A stretch of DNA of 64,000 nucleotides from Phorcus lineatus (Eukaryota > Mollusca > Gastropoda > Trochida > Trochidae), in NCBI GenBank assembly GCA_921293015.1, contig OV121090.1:19730304-19794303 (forward strand), given 5' to 3'. The position numbers and the translations under genes were made by a program. Below the pieces are notes generated by a model, which saw only the letters and a program-made list of their open reading frames with translations, was not told the origin of the DNA and did not search any database. Of this stretch, positions 9,819 through 21,449 are shown piece after piece. Position 1 is the first letter of the stretch, and the number at the start of each line of letters is the position of its first letter.

Positions 9819-12719
9819 CTTGGCTGGTGCCAAGTTTTGTGTTGCTGTTAGTACAGGAAAATTAAAGAGAAATGGACACACCTTTACAAATCTATAAACT
9901 TATTTCTCCAAAATCCAACCTGAAGGAAAAGAACACAACAAACATCACTGGTGTATATCCCCAAAGAGTTCTCACAACTTCAAGCTTTTGCACAAACCTG
10001 AACTTTAACTCGAATATCAGATGAGTCGCTTGTAACTTCAATAAGGCAGTCAAAGAATTTGTCGTCTATGGATACGAAACCAACAAAACTTCGTAAAGAC
10101 TATTGTATATAATGATCATAATGTCGACAATGTGTTGACTTTAAAATGGAATCTTTTGATATGGGTTTACTTGTTGATAGCCACAATAGCAAAGCCAGCA
10201 CTTTCTTAGGGTATGACTGCAATAGCGGTTCGCTCTTTTGTGACAACGCAGGTCCTTGATAAATCAGCAATACAAAATGCACCGCCTAAGACTTACTCAC
10301 TTGTATATGTGCAACTTATAAGACAGTGTCGACAAAAATGACACATTTTATTCTTTAGTTTTTTAAATGAATACGTTTTAAAGGCACTGTAGCAAGCATT
10401 TCACCGCTCAGATTGACTGTTTAAGGCATATTAAGACATCGGCACTCGCTATAGCTCTCTATCGATACAATAGAATATGTGTGTGTCTTTATAACGTCCT
10501 GTAAACGATAATGAAAAGTCTATAACGGCTTAGAGATACAACCAGTCTAAGATCAGTTGTGACTGTTAAAAATGGGACAACTAGTATTGCGGGGAGCTAT
10601 TGAATACCCTCAATTTGTGAACTTAGAACAAGGGATCAAATATTAAAAACATGCTTTATCAAGGCAATCCTGAAACTTAACCGATTTCATAAAAAAAAGG
10701 ATTAGCAGTGTTGTTGATTAACCATGGCGGTTTGCAGTATTTTATTTCCGGGTGTAAGCAAATTTTAACATTTAATGTTAATTTATTGCAACGTTTGCAT
10801 ACTCCCAGTCTTTAGAATCCATTCGATATCATGAGTATGTACATGTTTTCAAAATAGCTTTTATAGAAGATCACCAAAGTTAAGGTAGTAATTAATGTCA
10901 AGAGAAACGCATAGTCTGTGCACTAGTGTATTGGTGTGCTCAAGTGAATATGTTTCAAATACATCTTTTGTCACTAAAATTTTATAAACTCAAATTTCAT
11001 TGTCGTTTTAGTGAAAAAAGTACGAAAGACTTGTCTAAATGACACACATACTTATGACATTAACAGCTGTAACCGACTATGAACTATAGGTGATTTTCCT
11101 TTTAGGACAGTAAGTTGACTTAACAATGATACGTTATTTTTCATTTTCAACCTAAAACTGCTGTGAAATTATCGTATCGACATTTGAGAAGACATACATT
11201 CTTGCTATCATTTTTGTTTTTCGATAGATGGAAATGAATAGTTGCCCAATTTCATTTTGTAGTGGTCTTTGTTTTCAGTTTTAATTAGACAGTCTGTAAT
11301 ACTATTTGAAGATGGTGGAAACGATGAAACTATTAGCACCAGTCAATCCAAACTCTTCATAGAAATCGCATTGACTTGAAAAGAGATGTGTGTGTCAACA
11401 GATCTATTGCCATTGGTCAATCTATTGGTCTGTCTATGTGGTAGATCTTGAATATAAGTTCTAAAGGCAATGGTGTTCAGGATGCAGTGCTAAACACTGA
11501 GATTCAAAAATATTTTGGCAAACATATTAGAGTTACATTTACAGAATGTAAATAGACTGTTTATTTGATATAATTAATATATTTATTAGTGACTGTTTTT
11601 GGTTTTTTTAAGAATGATATGATTATAATAAGGTTCTATTTCCAACGCTGTAAACTATCGCTTAAACTTGAAATATGTTGATAATATATATTTATCTATT
11701 AGCATTATCTAAATGAAGAATATGATTGATACTTTTCGTTGAACAATACCAACAAATCACTGACTATGATTTTCAATTAAAGAGATTTTCATGACGTTGA
11801 TTAAAACCAATATCGTTAGCAAATATTTTTCAGCTCTGTATGTACTTCCTATTTGTTGTAACTACAAGTACACGTCAATATACATTATTTCAAAAGTTAG
11901 AGCTACAACTTGTAGCAACTGATATGACTGGTTGACATTTCAATGTCAAGCAAGGATCTTTAACCTGTAATTAGATACAGACGGGTATGACGTGGATACT
12001 AATATAGGAAAGACCACAATTGCAGAGTCAGTGGTTAAGTTCATTTGCCCTGGGTACAGTTACATGTACCTCGACAAATAATATGTTAATGCGCCTAGTT
12101 GATTTATCGAGGCAAAGCATATGAACACAAATGTCTTGGAAAAATGTTAATAACATTTGAATATAGGGTTTCTTCGAAAATCTTTAGATATATGCGATTG
12201 AGTGTCAAATGGTTAGTGAGTAAGTGTCTTAAGAAATCATGATGTGTTAAGTTTGCGTTATTCGTAGGTTTTATTTTTATCATATAAAACCTTCTACTCG
12301 GGCTAACTCAAGGCTGAAATGTATTTCCAGGGGTTTGAAAAACACCGGGAAGTAGTAAAAACTCTAGATACTTAGGTTATTACAAGAAGTACTGACTTTA
12401 AGGGATAATGAAATTTCTAAGTCAGGTTCATACTGTGATGTCACCTTAAGTGAAGGTAGATAGATTCGCACTGTGAAATATATTACCATATGTAAGTTTT
12501 GGAAGTATGATATCTACCTACACAGTATGTAGAAGGGGATACTTTTCAAAGCACCATGGCCTAGACTTTCAAGCTCAATTTATAGAAATATTGTTTGGTG
12601 TTTCCTTTGTTTAAATTTCCCCGTTAAATATAACATTATGCAAAATTTATTTCAACATTGGGTAAACATATAATTACTCACTCTAATTATTTTAAGTCGT
12701 GGATGTAACTCTCACTTAG
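9819..12719. other. Upstream flank of receptor gene, no gene
   Basis: About 9880-10300 aligns with the upstream flank of the gene at 32280 (shared CCAAAATCCAACCTGAAG). About 10378-10800 is a diverged copy of 3550-4030. A stretch near 11460-11530 (GTTCTAAAGGCAATGGTGTT) matches one near 18090-18160 upstream of the gene at 14787. No coding sequence or RNA gene is recognised. Confidence 0.5.
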
Positions 12720-13090
12720 CAGGCAAAAACAGTCAGGCAGTCATTTTCAATTATCAAGTACAAATAAAAAACACCGCAAGTTGAGTTATGAGTTATGTTC
12801 TATTGAACTTTATTAACACTTTCAAAATTGTTCAGTATTCTTTATTACAGTTTCAAAAGTGTGAAATATCCTTGTTACTTTAGGTTTCATTGTTTGCTAA
12901 GGGTAAAATTTAAAAAAAAATGCTATCGGGTTTAATGTCAAAATGTCATGTATATCGGAAGAAATAATAAGAGTGCAATATCATTGTAATGTTTTCATAA
13001 AAAAAAATATCACCACATTTTCTTATTTAATCTTTTGATTTATGTGTACATACATATTCTGCAAAGTATTTAAGTGAAATGATTGCCAAG
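12720..13090 (-). pseudogene. Receptor 3' stub (C-terminal end and flank only)
   Basis: This segment aligns with the 3' end and flank of the gene at 7917. It keeps the stretch encoding the terminal THKSK-like tail (TTTGATTTATGTGTACATAC at about 13034) and its downstream flank, but homology stops within about 60 coding bases. The rest of the gene is absent. It marks a deleted or incompletely duplicated family copy. Confidence 0.6.
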
Positions 13091-13743
13091 GAAAGTTGTA
13101 ACTGTGAACTACCCAGTGTTACGCCAGAACTAGAACAATGTCTTGCCAGTACTGGCCCTATTTAGTTTGACCATTACTGTTCAGTATCTTTAATACATTG
13201 AAACCATATATATGTATACATCTTCGAATTCTCAGAAATTAAGGTTGCTTAAGTCATTATTATTAAGCTCTGCATTCTTATATTGTTAATCTAACTATCC
13301 TTAAAGTAAGGTATACACATATAAAAATCATAAGCATGGAACTTTGCTTCACATACATTGGAAGTTTTTAAAAATAAAATCTTAATGCTTGCAAATGTTA
13401 TAGAGTCATTCATATAGAAGATCTATCAAAACATGTTATCTAAATAAAGGAAAAACAAATCTTTTGAACATGTTGGTCTAGAGAGAAAACATATGTCACT
13501 AACGATATTTCATGAATTGAATTTGTTTCCCTCATAAAAGGTATAATGTTAATAAAACCTTCAGCAATTTTAGTAAAAGCAAAATACAATTGTAGTTAAG
13601 ATATTAAGCATGTATAGAATACATCAGAGACTTATCTTACTTAAGTTAACTCATAATTTGAACTCACATTTAAAGGACACTTGAGTGATGCCTTCTCCTG
13701 TTATCTCTATAATGCAGACGACAGTTTGAAAAGAATATCCATA

Positions 13744-14085
13744 ATTCCCTAAGAGGATGTGCCATGCCAGAATTGAGCCAGTACTGGCCCAGTACGTATG
13801 CTCAGTATTATCTGTAGTGGGTCTATTCTGAGCCAGTACTGGCCCTTTTAAAATATCCCATACTGCACTACGACAGGAAGTGATATGCCTTAACTGGGCC
13901 AGTACTGGGCCAGTACAGTACACCTGTACCGTATTTCCAGTACTGGGCCAATACAATTCTGCCTGTAATGGCACGATTTGGTAAAGCCAATTCTGGACCA
14001 GTACTGTTTCCATACTGCTAGCCAGTATGCCTTTACCAACTTTACCAGCCAGGATAAAGCCAGTACTGGCCCAGTAAAGTCATGT
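13744..14085. repeat. Field of CCAGTACTGG palindromes
   Basis: The self-complementary core CCAGTACTGG and variants (GGGCCAGTACTGGCCC, CCAGTACTGTTTCC, CCAGTATGCC) recur many times in about 340 bases, on irregular spacing, with an outlier at about 13151. Because the core is palindromic it reads the same on both strands. Short frames cross it but look like chance. I do not recognise a named repeat family. Confidence 0.75.
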
Positions 14086-14786
14086 TTTCTGTGCAAGTTT
14101 ACGTGTTTGTTCATCTGTGACCAAACAAATTTTCATGATCTAACTGCGGGTGAAAAAGCCTGATATTTAATTGGAAGGACAAAAATCATTACACTTGAAA
14201 GTATGCTACATGACTACATTTGACGCACTTCCTTGATACCAATATCTAATAATAACTAACAAATGAATACAAATCCAATTATTATGATAAATAAAGAAAC
14301 AACGAATGAATCCGGCCAGCTTTTTTAGTGTTTCAAAACTAATTAACAGACTGTGCTTAAAATTGATGGCAATGAAGCCTGAAAAAAATAGATTCAGACA
14401 AAAACAAGCCCATTTTAAGTGAGGTTCAAAAGAAGCTTCACACAAATGCATAGATTCTAATAAAAAGTTGGAAATCAAGAAAAAGACGTCTCTTCCACAC
14501 TAAATTTCTAAAAATTGGAAGCACTAAACGTTTAAGATGAAATATATAGTTTTTAACTTTCACAATCTCAAACAAAACTTTTTTCTCAAGCATTCAATTC
14601 ATTTCTTCTGCCCAATAAAATCTTTCAAATGAAAGTGTTACCAAACTGAGATGTTCCACTGTACTTTTTTTCATTGTACTTTGGTATTAGCAAACCTAAT
14701 CATGAAAAGCTTATTGTGTTTTTGTTTCAAACTGCATGAATGAAATCGTAATGTTTTGATTGTATTTTGAAGTTATTGTTAAAGAG
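14086..14786. repeat. Tandem-duplicated 3' flank (unit boundary)
   Basis: Beginning near the word GTGTTTGTTCATCTGTGACC, this flank recurs, diverged, at about 19040-19530, 20725-21440 and 24600-25284, each ending at a receptor C-terminus. It defines the left part of a repeated segment that contains the receptor copies between 14 and 27.5 kb. There is no coding sequence. Confidence 0.65.
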
Positions 14787-16598
14787 CTATAAATCATTCT
14801 TCGATTTATGTGTACATACATATTTTGCGAAATAGGCGAGCTTTCTTTCTGACCAGTTATTCTTAATTCGTGACATACCTTGATAAACATCTATACATGT
14901 AATCGCTTTCACTCTGCAAACTTCGTCTAAAGTTGAATAGGAACCATGGTTTATCCTCAAAATGAGGATATTATCTGCTGACAGTTCACCACGTACAAGT
15001 CTATCAATAATGACATCAACTTGGTGTTTCCACAATGGTGAAGCTTCTTCCTCAGTCCCAGCAAGCACTATCAGATAGCGGGAACATCGGTTCATACCTT
15101 TTCTTATCCCTTCCAGTTCGCCCTGTCCCGGATGTGTGTCAATAAGGGGAATGAAGGCACCATAACTCAGAGCTTCGAACATAGGACATAGGTATTCATA
15201 GCACAATGGAGCACATGTGTCCTCACAAACAATGAACACTGGTGTATTGTACGCTGTGTTTTCCTTGAGACGATCAAAGATCCAATTAGGGGCTCCATGA
15301 AGCATTATGTTCGAGAAATGCTTGATTAAAGGTAACAACATAATGTCTAATATTTTGTTTGTCATAAACATACACACACACCAAAACAAAACTAAACATA
15401 ACCTTTCGATGAAATGAAACATGAAAGCATATTCTTTAAAGATATCTGAGGGAATACTTGAATAACCGCTACTATTGCTTTCTGTGAAAAAGGTCATAAA
15501 TGGAGAAGGTATGGACGAAAGAACTAATGTCTCTGGAAAGGCAACTTCAACTATTTCCCATTTTGTTGAAATTGAGTTATAAAAACGCCTAAATACCGAA
15601 AAACTATGGACTCCAAATGCCTGAGGGCACATGCATGTCATTCTATAATATACAGTTACACCACTCTCTAGGTGTTGTTTAATCATTCGGTTGTCAGTAG
15701 CCGTTTGCTTGTTAATAGCACGATGATAATAGAGAATGTAGGATGAATCGTCATTTCCACATAGAAAAGGCTCTCCATCTACGAGATGCTCAAAGATAAT
15801 TTCCTCATCGTCCTCAACAAAGGATGTATAGGTAATTTTGGCACTAAACAAACCTAATGCTGGAATTCTCACTACTGTCTTACTATTTGGTTGTTGATTA
15901 AGAATGAATTCTCCAGCACGAAAACGATATCCCTGTAAAAATATGATATCCCTAAATAAGATCCAACAGGAGTACCTTCCAAAGTCTTTGTCATCCAGAA
16001 GGACGATTGAGAGTGTTGAAACAACGGGTATTCTGTCCTGTATGTTGAATGGGGTTGATACGATTTTGTGTCTCGTGCTTTCCATTACAAATGTTTCGTT
16101 TAGTTTCCATACCACCTCGTAATGTTCCATATTGTATAATAACTTGCATCTGAATTCGATGTCTTCACCGATATATCTACTTGTTTCCTCAATAATAATG
16201 GAATCAACAAGCTTTACAGGGTGAACGCTTAGGAATATATGATTGGTGTTTCTGATTAATTCTTTATGTTGCTCATGTTTGTCTAACGCTGGTATCGAAA
16301 ATATTGTTGTGATAAAACTAAACAGCAAATATGCTACAGCAATGGAAATGTCTTTGATAATGTACCACTTGCAAATACACCACACACATTTCACTGTATG
16401 GCGGAGGTTGCTAAAACGAAAGTTCAGTAGTCTAATGTTGATACCCACAAGATAAATAAACGGTGAACAGTCAAATATAGATACCTCCTGATCATTTCCC
16501 CAGGTAGCCACTGAATCAAAAACAATGAAGATCAACGCAAGAACAATCCCTGGTGGAGATCTCCTTAAAATCTTCATAAATCCACAAAGACGTCTCAT
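14787..16598 (-). CDS. Multi-pass Ig-TIR receptor, CTHKSK-tail type (family member 3)
   Basis: A 603-residue, single-exon protein beginning MRRLCGFMKILRRSPP. It carries one copy of the N-terminal hydrophobic module, then the conserved WGNDQE motif, and further spans near 42-58 and 85-103. The Ig domain is about 135-230 (Cys151, Cys210, motif DFGRYSC). The second ectodomain contains MCPQAFGVHSFSVFRRFYNS, a membrane span is about 388-412, and the TIR-like domain is about 450-575. Box 1 is FIVCEDTCAPLC. The BB-loop is LIDTHPGQGELEGI, where the usual Arg of Arg-Asp is Ile. After the TIR comes the family tail YVCTHKSK. It is the closest intact relative of the pseudogene at 21450-23239. The receptor role is inferred from domain layout; the ligand is unknown. 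Confidence 0.82.
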   Translation of the reverse strand: MRRLCGFMKILRRSPPGIVLALIFIVFDSVATWGNDQEVSIFDCSPFIYLVGINIRLLNFRFSNLRHTVKCVWCICKWYIIKDISIAVAYLLFSFITTIFSIPALDKHEQHKELIRNTNHIFLSVHPVKLVDSIIIEETSRYIGEDIEFRCKLLYNMEHYEVVWKLNETFVMESTRHKIVSTPFNIQDRIPVVSTLSIVLLDDKDFGRYSCWILFRDIIFLQGYRFRAGEFILNQQPNSKTVVRIPALGLFSAKITYTSFVEDDEEIIFEHLVDGEPFLCGNDDSSYILYYHRAINKQTATDNRMIKQHLESGVTVYYRMTCMCPQAFGVHSFSVFRRFYNSISTKWEIVEVAFPETLVLSSIPSPFMTFFTESNSSGYSSIPSDIFKEYAFMFHFIERLCLVLFWCVCMFMTNKILDIMLLPLIKHFSNIMLHGAPNWIFDRLKENTAYNTPVFIVCEDTCAPLCYEYLCPMFEALSYGAFIPLIDTHPGQGELEGIRKGMNRCSRYLIVLAGTEEEASPLWKHQVDVIIDRLVRGELSADNILILRINHGSYSTLDEVCRVKAITCIDVYQGMSRIKNNWSERKLAYFAKYVCTHKSKNDL

Positions 16599-19489
16599 AG
16601 TTGTATAAAAAGTGATTTTGAGGTTGAGGAATGTTAACAGTTACGGTTGGTGGATTGTGCACAGTTTGTAACCTGTTAGAAATGATCCGCCCTTGTATTG
16701 GATAATTACCCACTAACTGTGATAAACATATACTAAATTGGCCATTTTTAACCACATTCATCTATTGATGGATTATATAATTACAGGAACCTATTTGCAT
16801 AAAATGTCATTGTATCAATAATTGTATCAAATCATCTAATAGCATCTTGTTTATCACTTTGATTTGAATATATGCATATATGTAGTACTTAAGTAGTAAA
16901 AGTACTTAGACAATCTAACTGTGTTGTTTAACCTCTGTCAATGTGTCCTTTATTGATGGCAACACTCAATCGGGTACCTTTCTCACAATTTTTTTACCAT
17001 TAATCAGTAGCAAAGAACCACTAAATGGAAGTAATATATATTCATCGATGTTAATATGGTTTCAAAGTGTCAATCATTTACTTATTTGAACACAAAAATG
17101 TGTAATAATGACTTCATAAATATTGAAAATAGGATGTTCCTAATTATTTTCCATTGTGGATAACATATAAGAAGAGCAAAACATTAAATACATATTCATC
17201 ACATTTCTTTCTTTCCTTTTAAAGATGAAATGATAATTTGACAATAAATAATATGTGACTAAATATCACAGGTATCAAAATAAAATGTACATCCGTTTGG
17301 TTTTGGGTTATAGCTCTGTTCACTCATCTGGAACCAAGACAAAAGGTTCTTTGTAAACGTGAGAGAGCCGTTTTACATCAGTGTAGAGGATTGTGTTACA
17401 TAACATTGTAAACTGAATTTGAACTGTATTTACAAAACCTTCCCCTAGAATATTATTCAGAGAATCCAAAAAGATAAGATCCAAACAAGAACATACGATT
17501 TCGTAAGTTTCAACTTAGATTTCATGACATGTCAAAATAATTATTCGTTGCTCTCGACGTCTTTTCTTGGCTAGGATTCTTGAATGAATTTGAAAAGTAC
17601 AATAAATAATAATTGATTGAAACAAAGCTCTGTTATACTATCTGCAGTGTCAATTCCAAACTCTAAACACACCCATCCTGATGATTTACAAATAAAAACA
17701 ATCACTGAATGCTTTTAAAACTATATTTACTTTGTAAATTGCATGAAGCATGTTTAAACAAGAACTGCGTCTCATTTGCAGACTATTTCGTTCTCCCCAT
17801 TGTTCTCAACATTTAGTTGCATTTAAGGAAATGATTTTTCATTGCTTTCATTCGACAGGTAAATGACAGTTACTATAAGATATATGGACACAAACCTCAA
17901 TAAACTATTAAACAAACTGTCATGTGTAAACCACACACTAAAGCCCCGTCAACACATAACTTAAGGCTAAACATTGTGTTGATCTTGAAAGAGGTATGAG
18001 TGTGTACCAATTGGTTACATTGTATTTAGTTTGTAAGCGCTCAACTGTACAAGATAATGATTTATCATTCAATCCTTCGAAAATATCGTTGCGTTCTAAA
18101 GGCAATGATGTTCCGGGTGCACTGCTTAACTCTTAAATACTCACTAGCAAACATATAGTTTTAAAATCCAGACAGTGTTAGTCAAAATAAATAAATTGTA
18201 AATATCTTGCATCAGGAGTAAACACTGTATTATGCAAGACTAGGCAAAATAAAGATATTTACAATCACTAATTCCTTAAAGAACAATCTACATGCGATGT
18301 TTTTATCAATCTCAATATCTGCCTGTATATACATGTACCTTATATGTGGTATGCCGGAGACAATTCTGGGATCCCCCAAAAGAAGCATGGGGTAGATATT
18401 AAAATTTGGATTTTCGTATCTCTGCCATGAAATATTTATTAACCACATTTTTGACAAATTTTCGACAAAATAATAAATAGGGGTAAACTTTGAGATATTT
18501 ATTTCGTTATTTGTAAGAAAAAAATATTAAATGAATATTCCATGAAAATATTATTTTTCATGTGAGTGAAACAAAAAAAATTACAAAAATGTGAGTGAAA
18601 GTTAAAACGAGATGACCTATCCCCTTAGAGCCATTATTCTGTAAAGATCACAACTTATATGTTTAATGTATGAAGTTTAAGGTATCATGGCCTGACAAAT
18701 GGACAAAGGATACTCTGCATACAAGTGCATGCAAGTGCCAATTTCATTTCCTTTCATACAATATGCCAATTACTCAGATCGCTATTTCCAAAGCAACTCC
18801 CTGAAGCACATTTCAAATTCTAAATTCAATATCATTATGAAATAACTTGATTGCTAGATTTAATCTCACGATATCATATGAGCCGTAATAGCTTTTTTTG
18901 TATTGATGTTTCAAATTCATCTTTCAGAACATCCATGACTCGTTCGATAAAATGATTCCTAAGGAAGCGATCAAATTATGCGTACCAATATTTAGAATCA
19001 TTGACAGTGTAAACTTTTCATATGTGCACACATGCACAAGTTTCCGTGTTTGTTTATCATGAAGTTCCAGCTGGAGAAAAAGCCTGATTTATTAATTTGA
19101 AGAAAAGACATCATTACGCTGAAAATAAGATAACAATAAAATCTGAAATAATCAGATAATTCCTGAAAAGATTCAGTCAAAATTAAGTGCATATGAAAAG
19201 AGTTTCAAAATAAGCTTTACACGAAATGCAAGGATTGTAATAAAAGGGTGGAAGTCGAGATGAGGATGTCTTTTCAAGACTACATTTCTTAAAATTGTAA
19301 CCACTAAACGTTTTCGATGAAGTATATAGTTTTGCACATTTGAAATCTCAAACAAACATTTGTTTTTTAATCATTCAATTCATTACTTCTGCCAAACAAA
19401 ATCTTTAGTGTGTTCCCAAACTGGGTAAAACTAAAGAAGAAAAACTTCTTGTTTTTTTTTAGTTTTAAATTGCATGAACGGAATTGTAT
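16599..19489. other. Upstream flank and spacer, no gene
   Basis: About 16640-17300 recurs in diverged form upstream of the stub at 19490 and the pseudogene at 21450 (words GGTGGATTGTGCACAGT and AACTGTGATAAACATAT). The rest is AT-rich and non-coding. No RNA gene or mobile element is recognised. Confidence 0.5.
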
Positions 19490-19720
19490 TGTTTTGATTG
19501 TATTTAGAATTTATTGTTAAAAAAATATAACTCATTCTTTGGTTTATGTATACATACATATTGTGCGAAATAGACGAGCAACAAAAATGACAAATACCCC
19601 TTGTAAGTTGTGACAAATCTTTATAAAAATGAATACATGTCACGTGGATTGTGCACAGTTTTGTAACTCCCTGTAAGAAACGAGCTGCCCTTATATTGGA
19701 GACAAACATATTCTAAATAA
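19490..19720 (-). pseudogene. Receptor copy with its coding region deleted
   Basis: From about 19490 to 19642 the sequence follows the 3' flank and last roughly 100 coding bases of the gene at 14787 (TTTATGTATACATACATATT). At about 19642 it jumps directly into the 5' flank of the same family (GTGGATTGTGCACAGTTTTG, shared with about 23467). Nearly all of the coding region is missing while both flanks remain in place. Confidence 0.65.
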
Positions 19721-21449
19721 GTCGATTTGACATTAAAATCCTAAATCATATGAAGCGTTTGATGGTCAATTACAGGAATCTATTTATTTAAAATATCACT
19801 CTATCAAAAAGATCATTCGGTATGAACCTTTAAAAGTGTTCTTAAACCTCTGTTAATGTGTCCCATACCTTTCTCTAAACTTGTATAATATTTCATCAGA
19901 AGCAAAATAAACACTAAATGGAAGTTATAAACATAAAAAAGTAATATAAACATGTAACATTGACTTCACTATGCCATGTATAAAAGGTCCCAATTTGTTT
20001 TCATTGTGGACAACATAGGAAGAGCACAACATTTAATATATATTTGTCACTTTCATATCTTTTCTTTTAAAGATAACTTAGGAACAAAATGAATTACAAA
20101 TAACATGTGACTAAATTCACAGGTACCAAAATAAAATCTACATCCGTTTGGTTTTGGGTTTTCTCTGTTCACTCATCTCGAACCAAGAAAAAAGGTACTT
20201 TGTAAACGAGAGTGAGCCGTTTGACACTAGTGCAGAGGAATGTGTCATTATATATGTATCTCGTTATAAACCGAGCTTGAGAGAGGTATTATCAAAACAA
20301 GAACAGACAATTGCGTAGTTTTTAACATTGGTATCAGGGCATATCATATCTTTTTTGTTCTTTATTTGAAACTTTTTATCGATTCTTCTAAGAGTTAGAA
20401 AAGGACAATGAATTATCATCGATGAAAACAAAACTCTTTGATACTATGGGAAATGTCAATTTCCAACTCTAAAAACATACAAACTCGACAGTTGCACTGG
20501 ATAACATGCACTGAAAATTTTCAAAACCTTCTCTACTTTTATTTAACTTTATGAAATAACTGTATTGCTCGGTATAATCTCATGATAACATATGTATTGA
20601 TGTTTCAGTTTAAACAAATTCATCTTTAAGAACATCTATAACTTATTCGGTAAAATTACTATGCGTACCCATATGTAGAATCATTGACAGTGTAAAACTT
20701 TTCATTTGTGCACACAAGAAAACGTTTCTGTGTTTGTTCACCAGTGACCAAAACCTCTTTACTGCATGTAACATTAAGAACGAACATAAGAGAGACGACG
20801 AGGACACTAGATGACATCACAACGTTTAATACAGGACAGAAGGTTACAAGGACAGCCAGATATATTCATGTGAAAATGAATGGTAGAAATGAAAAATAAT
20901 TACACTGAAGTAATGCTACATGACTACATGTGACGGACTTCATTTGTACCAATCTATAATCATAATTAACAAATGAAACCATATCCAATTATAAGAATGA
21001 ATAAGGAAACAAGGAATGAACTCGGTCAGCGTTTTTACTGTTTCAAAACTTATTGATTTTTTCAAAAGAAGTTTTACACGAAATGAACAGATTCTAATAA
21101 AAGGTTGGAAGTCGAGATAAGGATGTCTCTTAAACACTATATTCTTCAAACTTGGATCCACTAAACGTTTCAGATGAAATATATTGTTTTGCACTTTTGA
21201 AATCTCTAACAAAATGTTCTTTCTCAGACATTCAATTCATTTTTCCTGCCCAACAAAATCTTTCAAATCATAAATCCATAGTATTTCCAAAATGAGATGT
21301 TCCACTGTACTTGCATTTTTATTGTAGTTTGCTATGAGTAAACCTAATTATGAAACGCTTATTATGTTTTGTTTCAAACTGCATGAATGGAATCGTAATG
21401 TTTTGATTGTATTTTGAAGTTATTGTTAAAAAGCTATGACTCTTTCTTC
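19721..21449. other. Duplicated receptor flanks, no gene
   Basis: About 19730-20700 matches the upstream flank at about 23570-24560, and about 20725-21440 matches the 3' flank at 24600-25284. A short plus-strand frame at 20708-20899 lies in this repeated flank and is not conserved as protein. Nothing else is recognised. Confidence 0.5.

Noticed and set aside
9819-9881. An N-terminal extension of the receptor at 7917 to 9881
   Set aside because: The extension lacks an ATG, and a splice acceptor separates it from the ATG shared with the gene at 32280.
13651-14163. Overlapping frames of 60-120 codons across the CCAGTACTGG cluster
   Set aside because: The residues simply reflect the palindromic repeat on both strands. 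There is no domain or conserved start.
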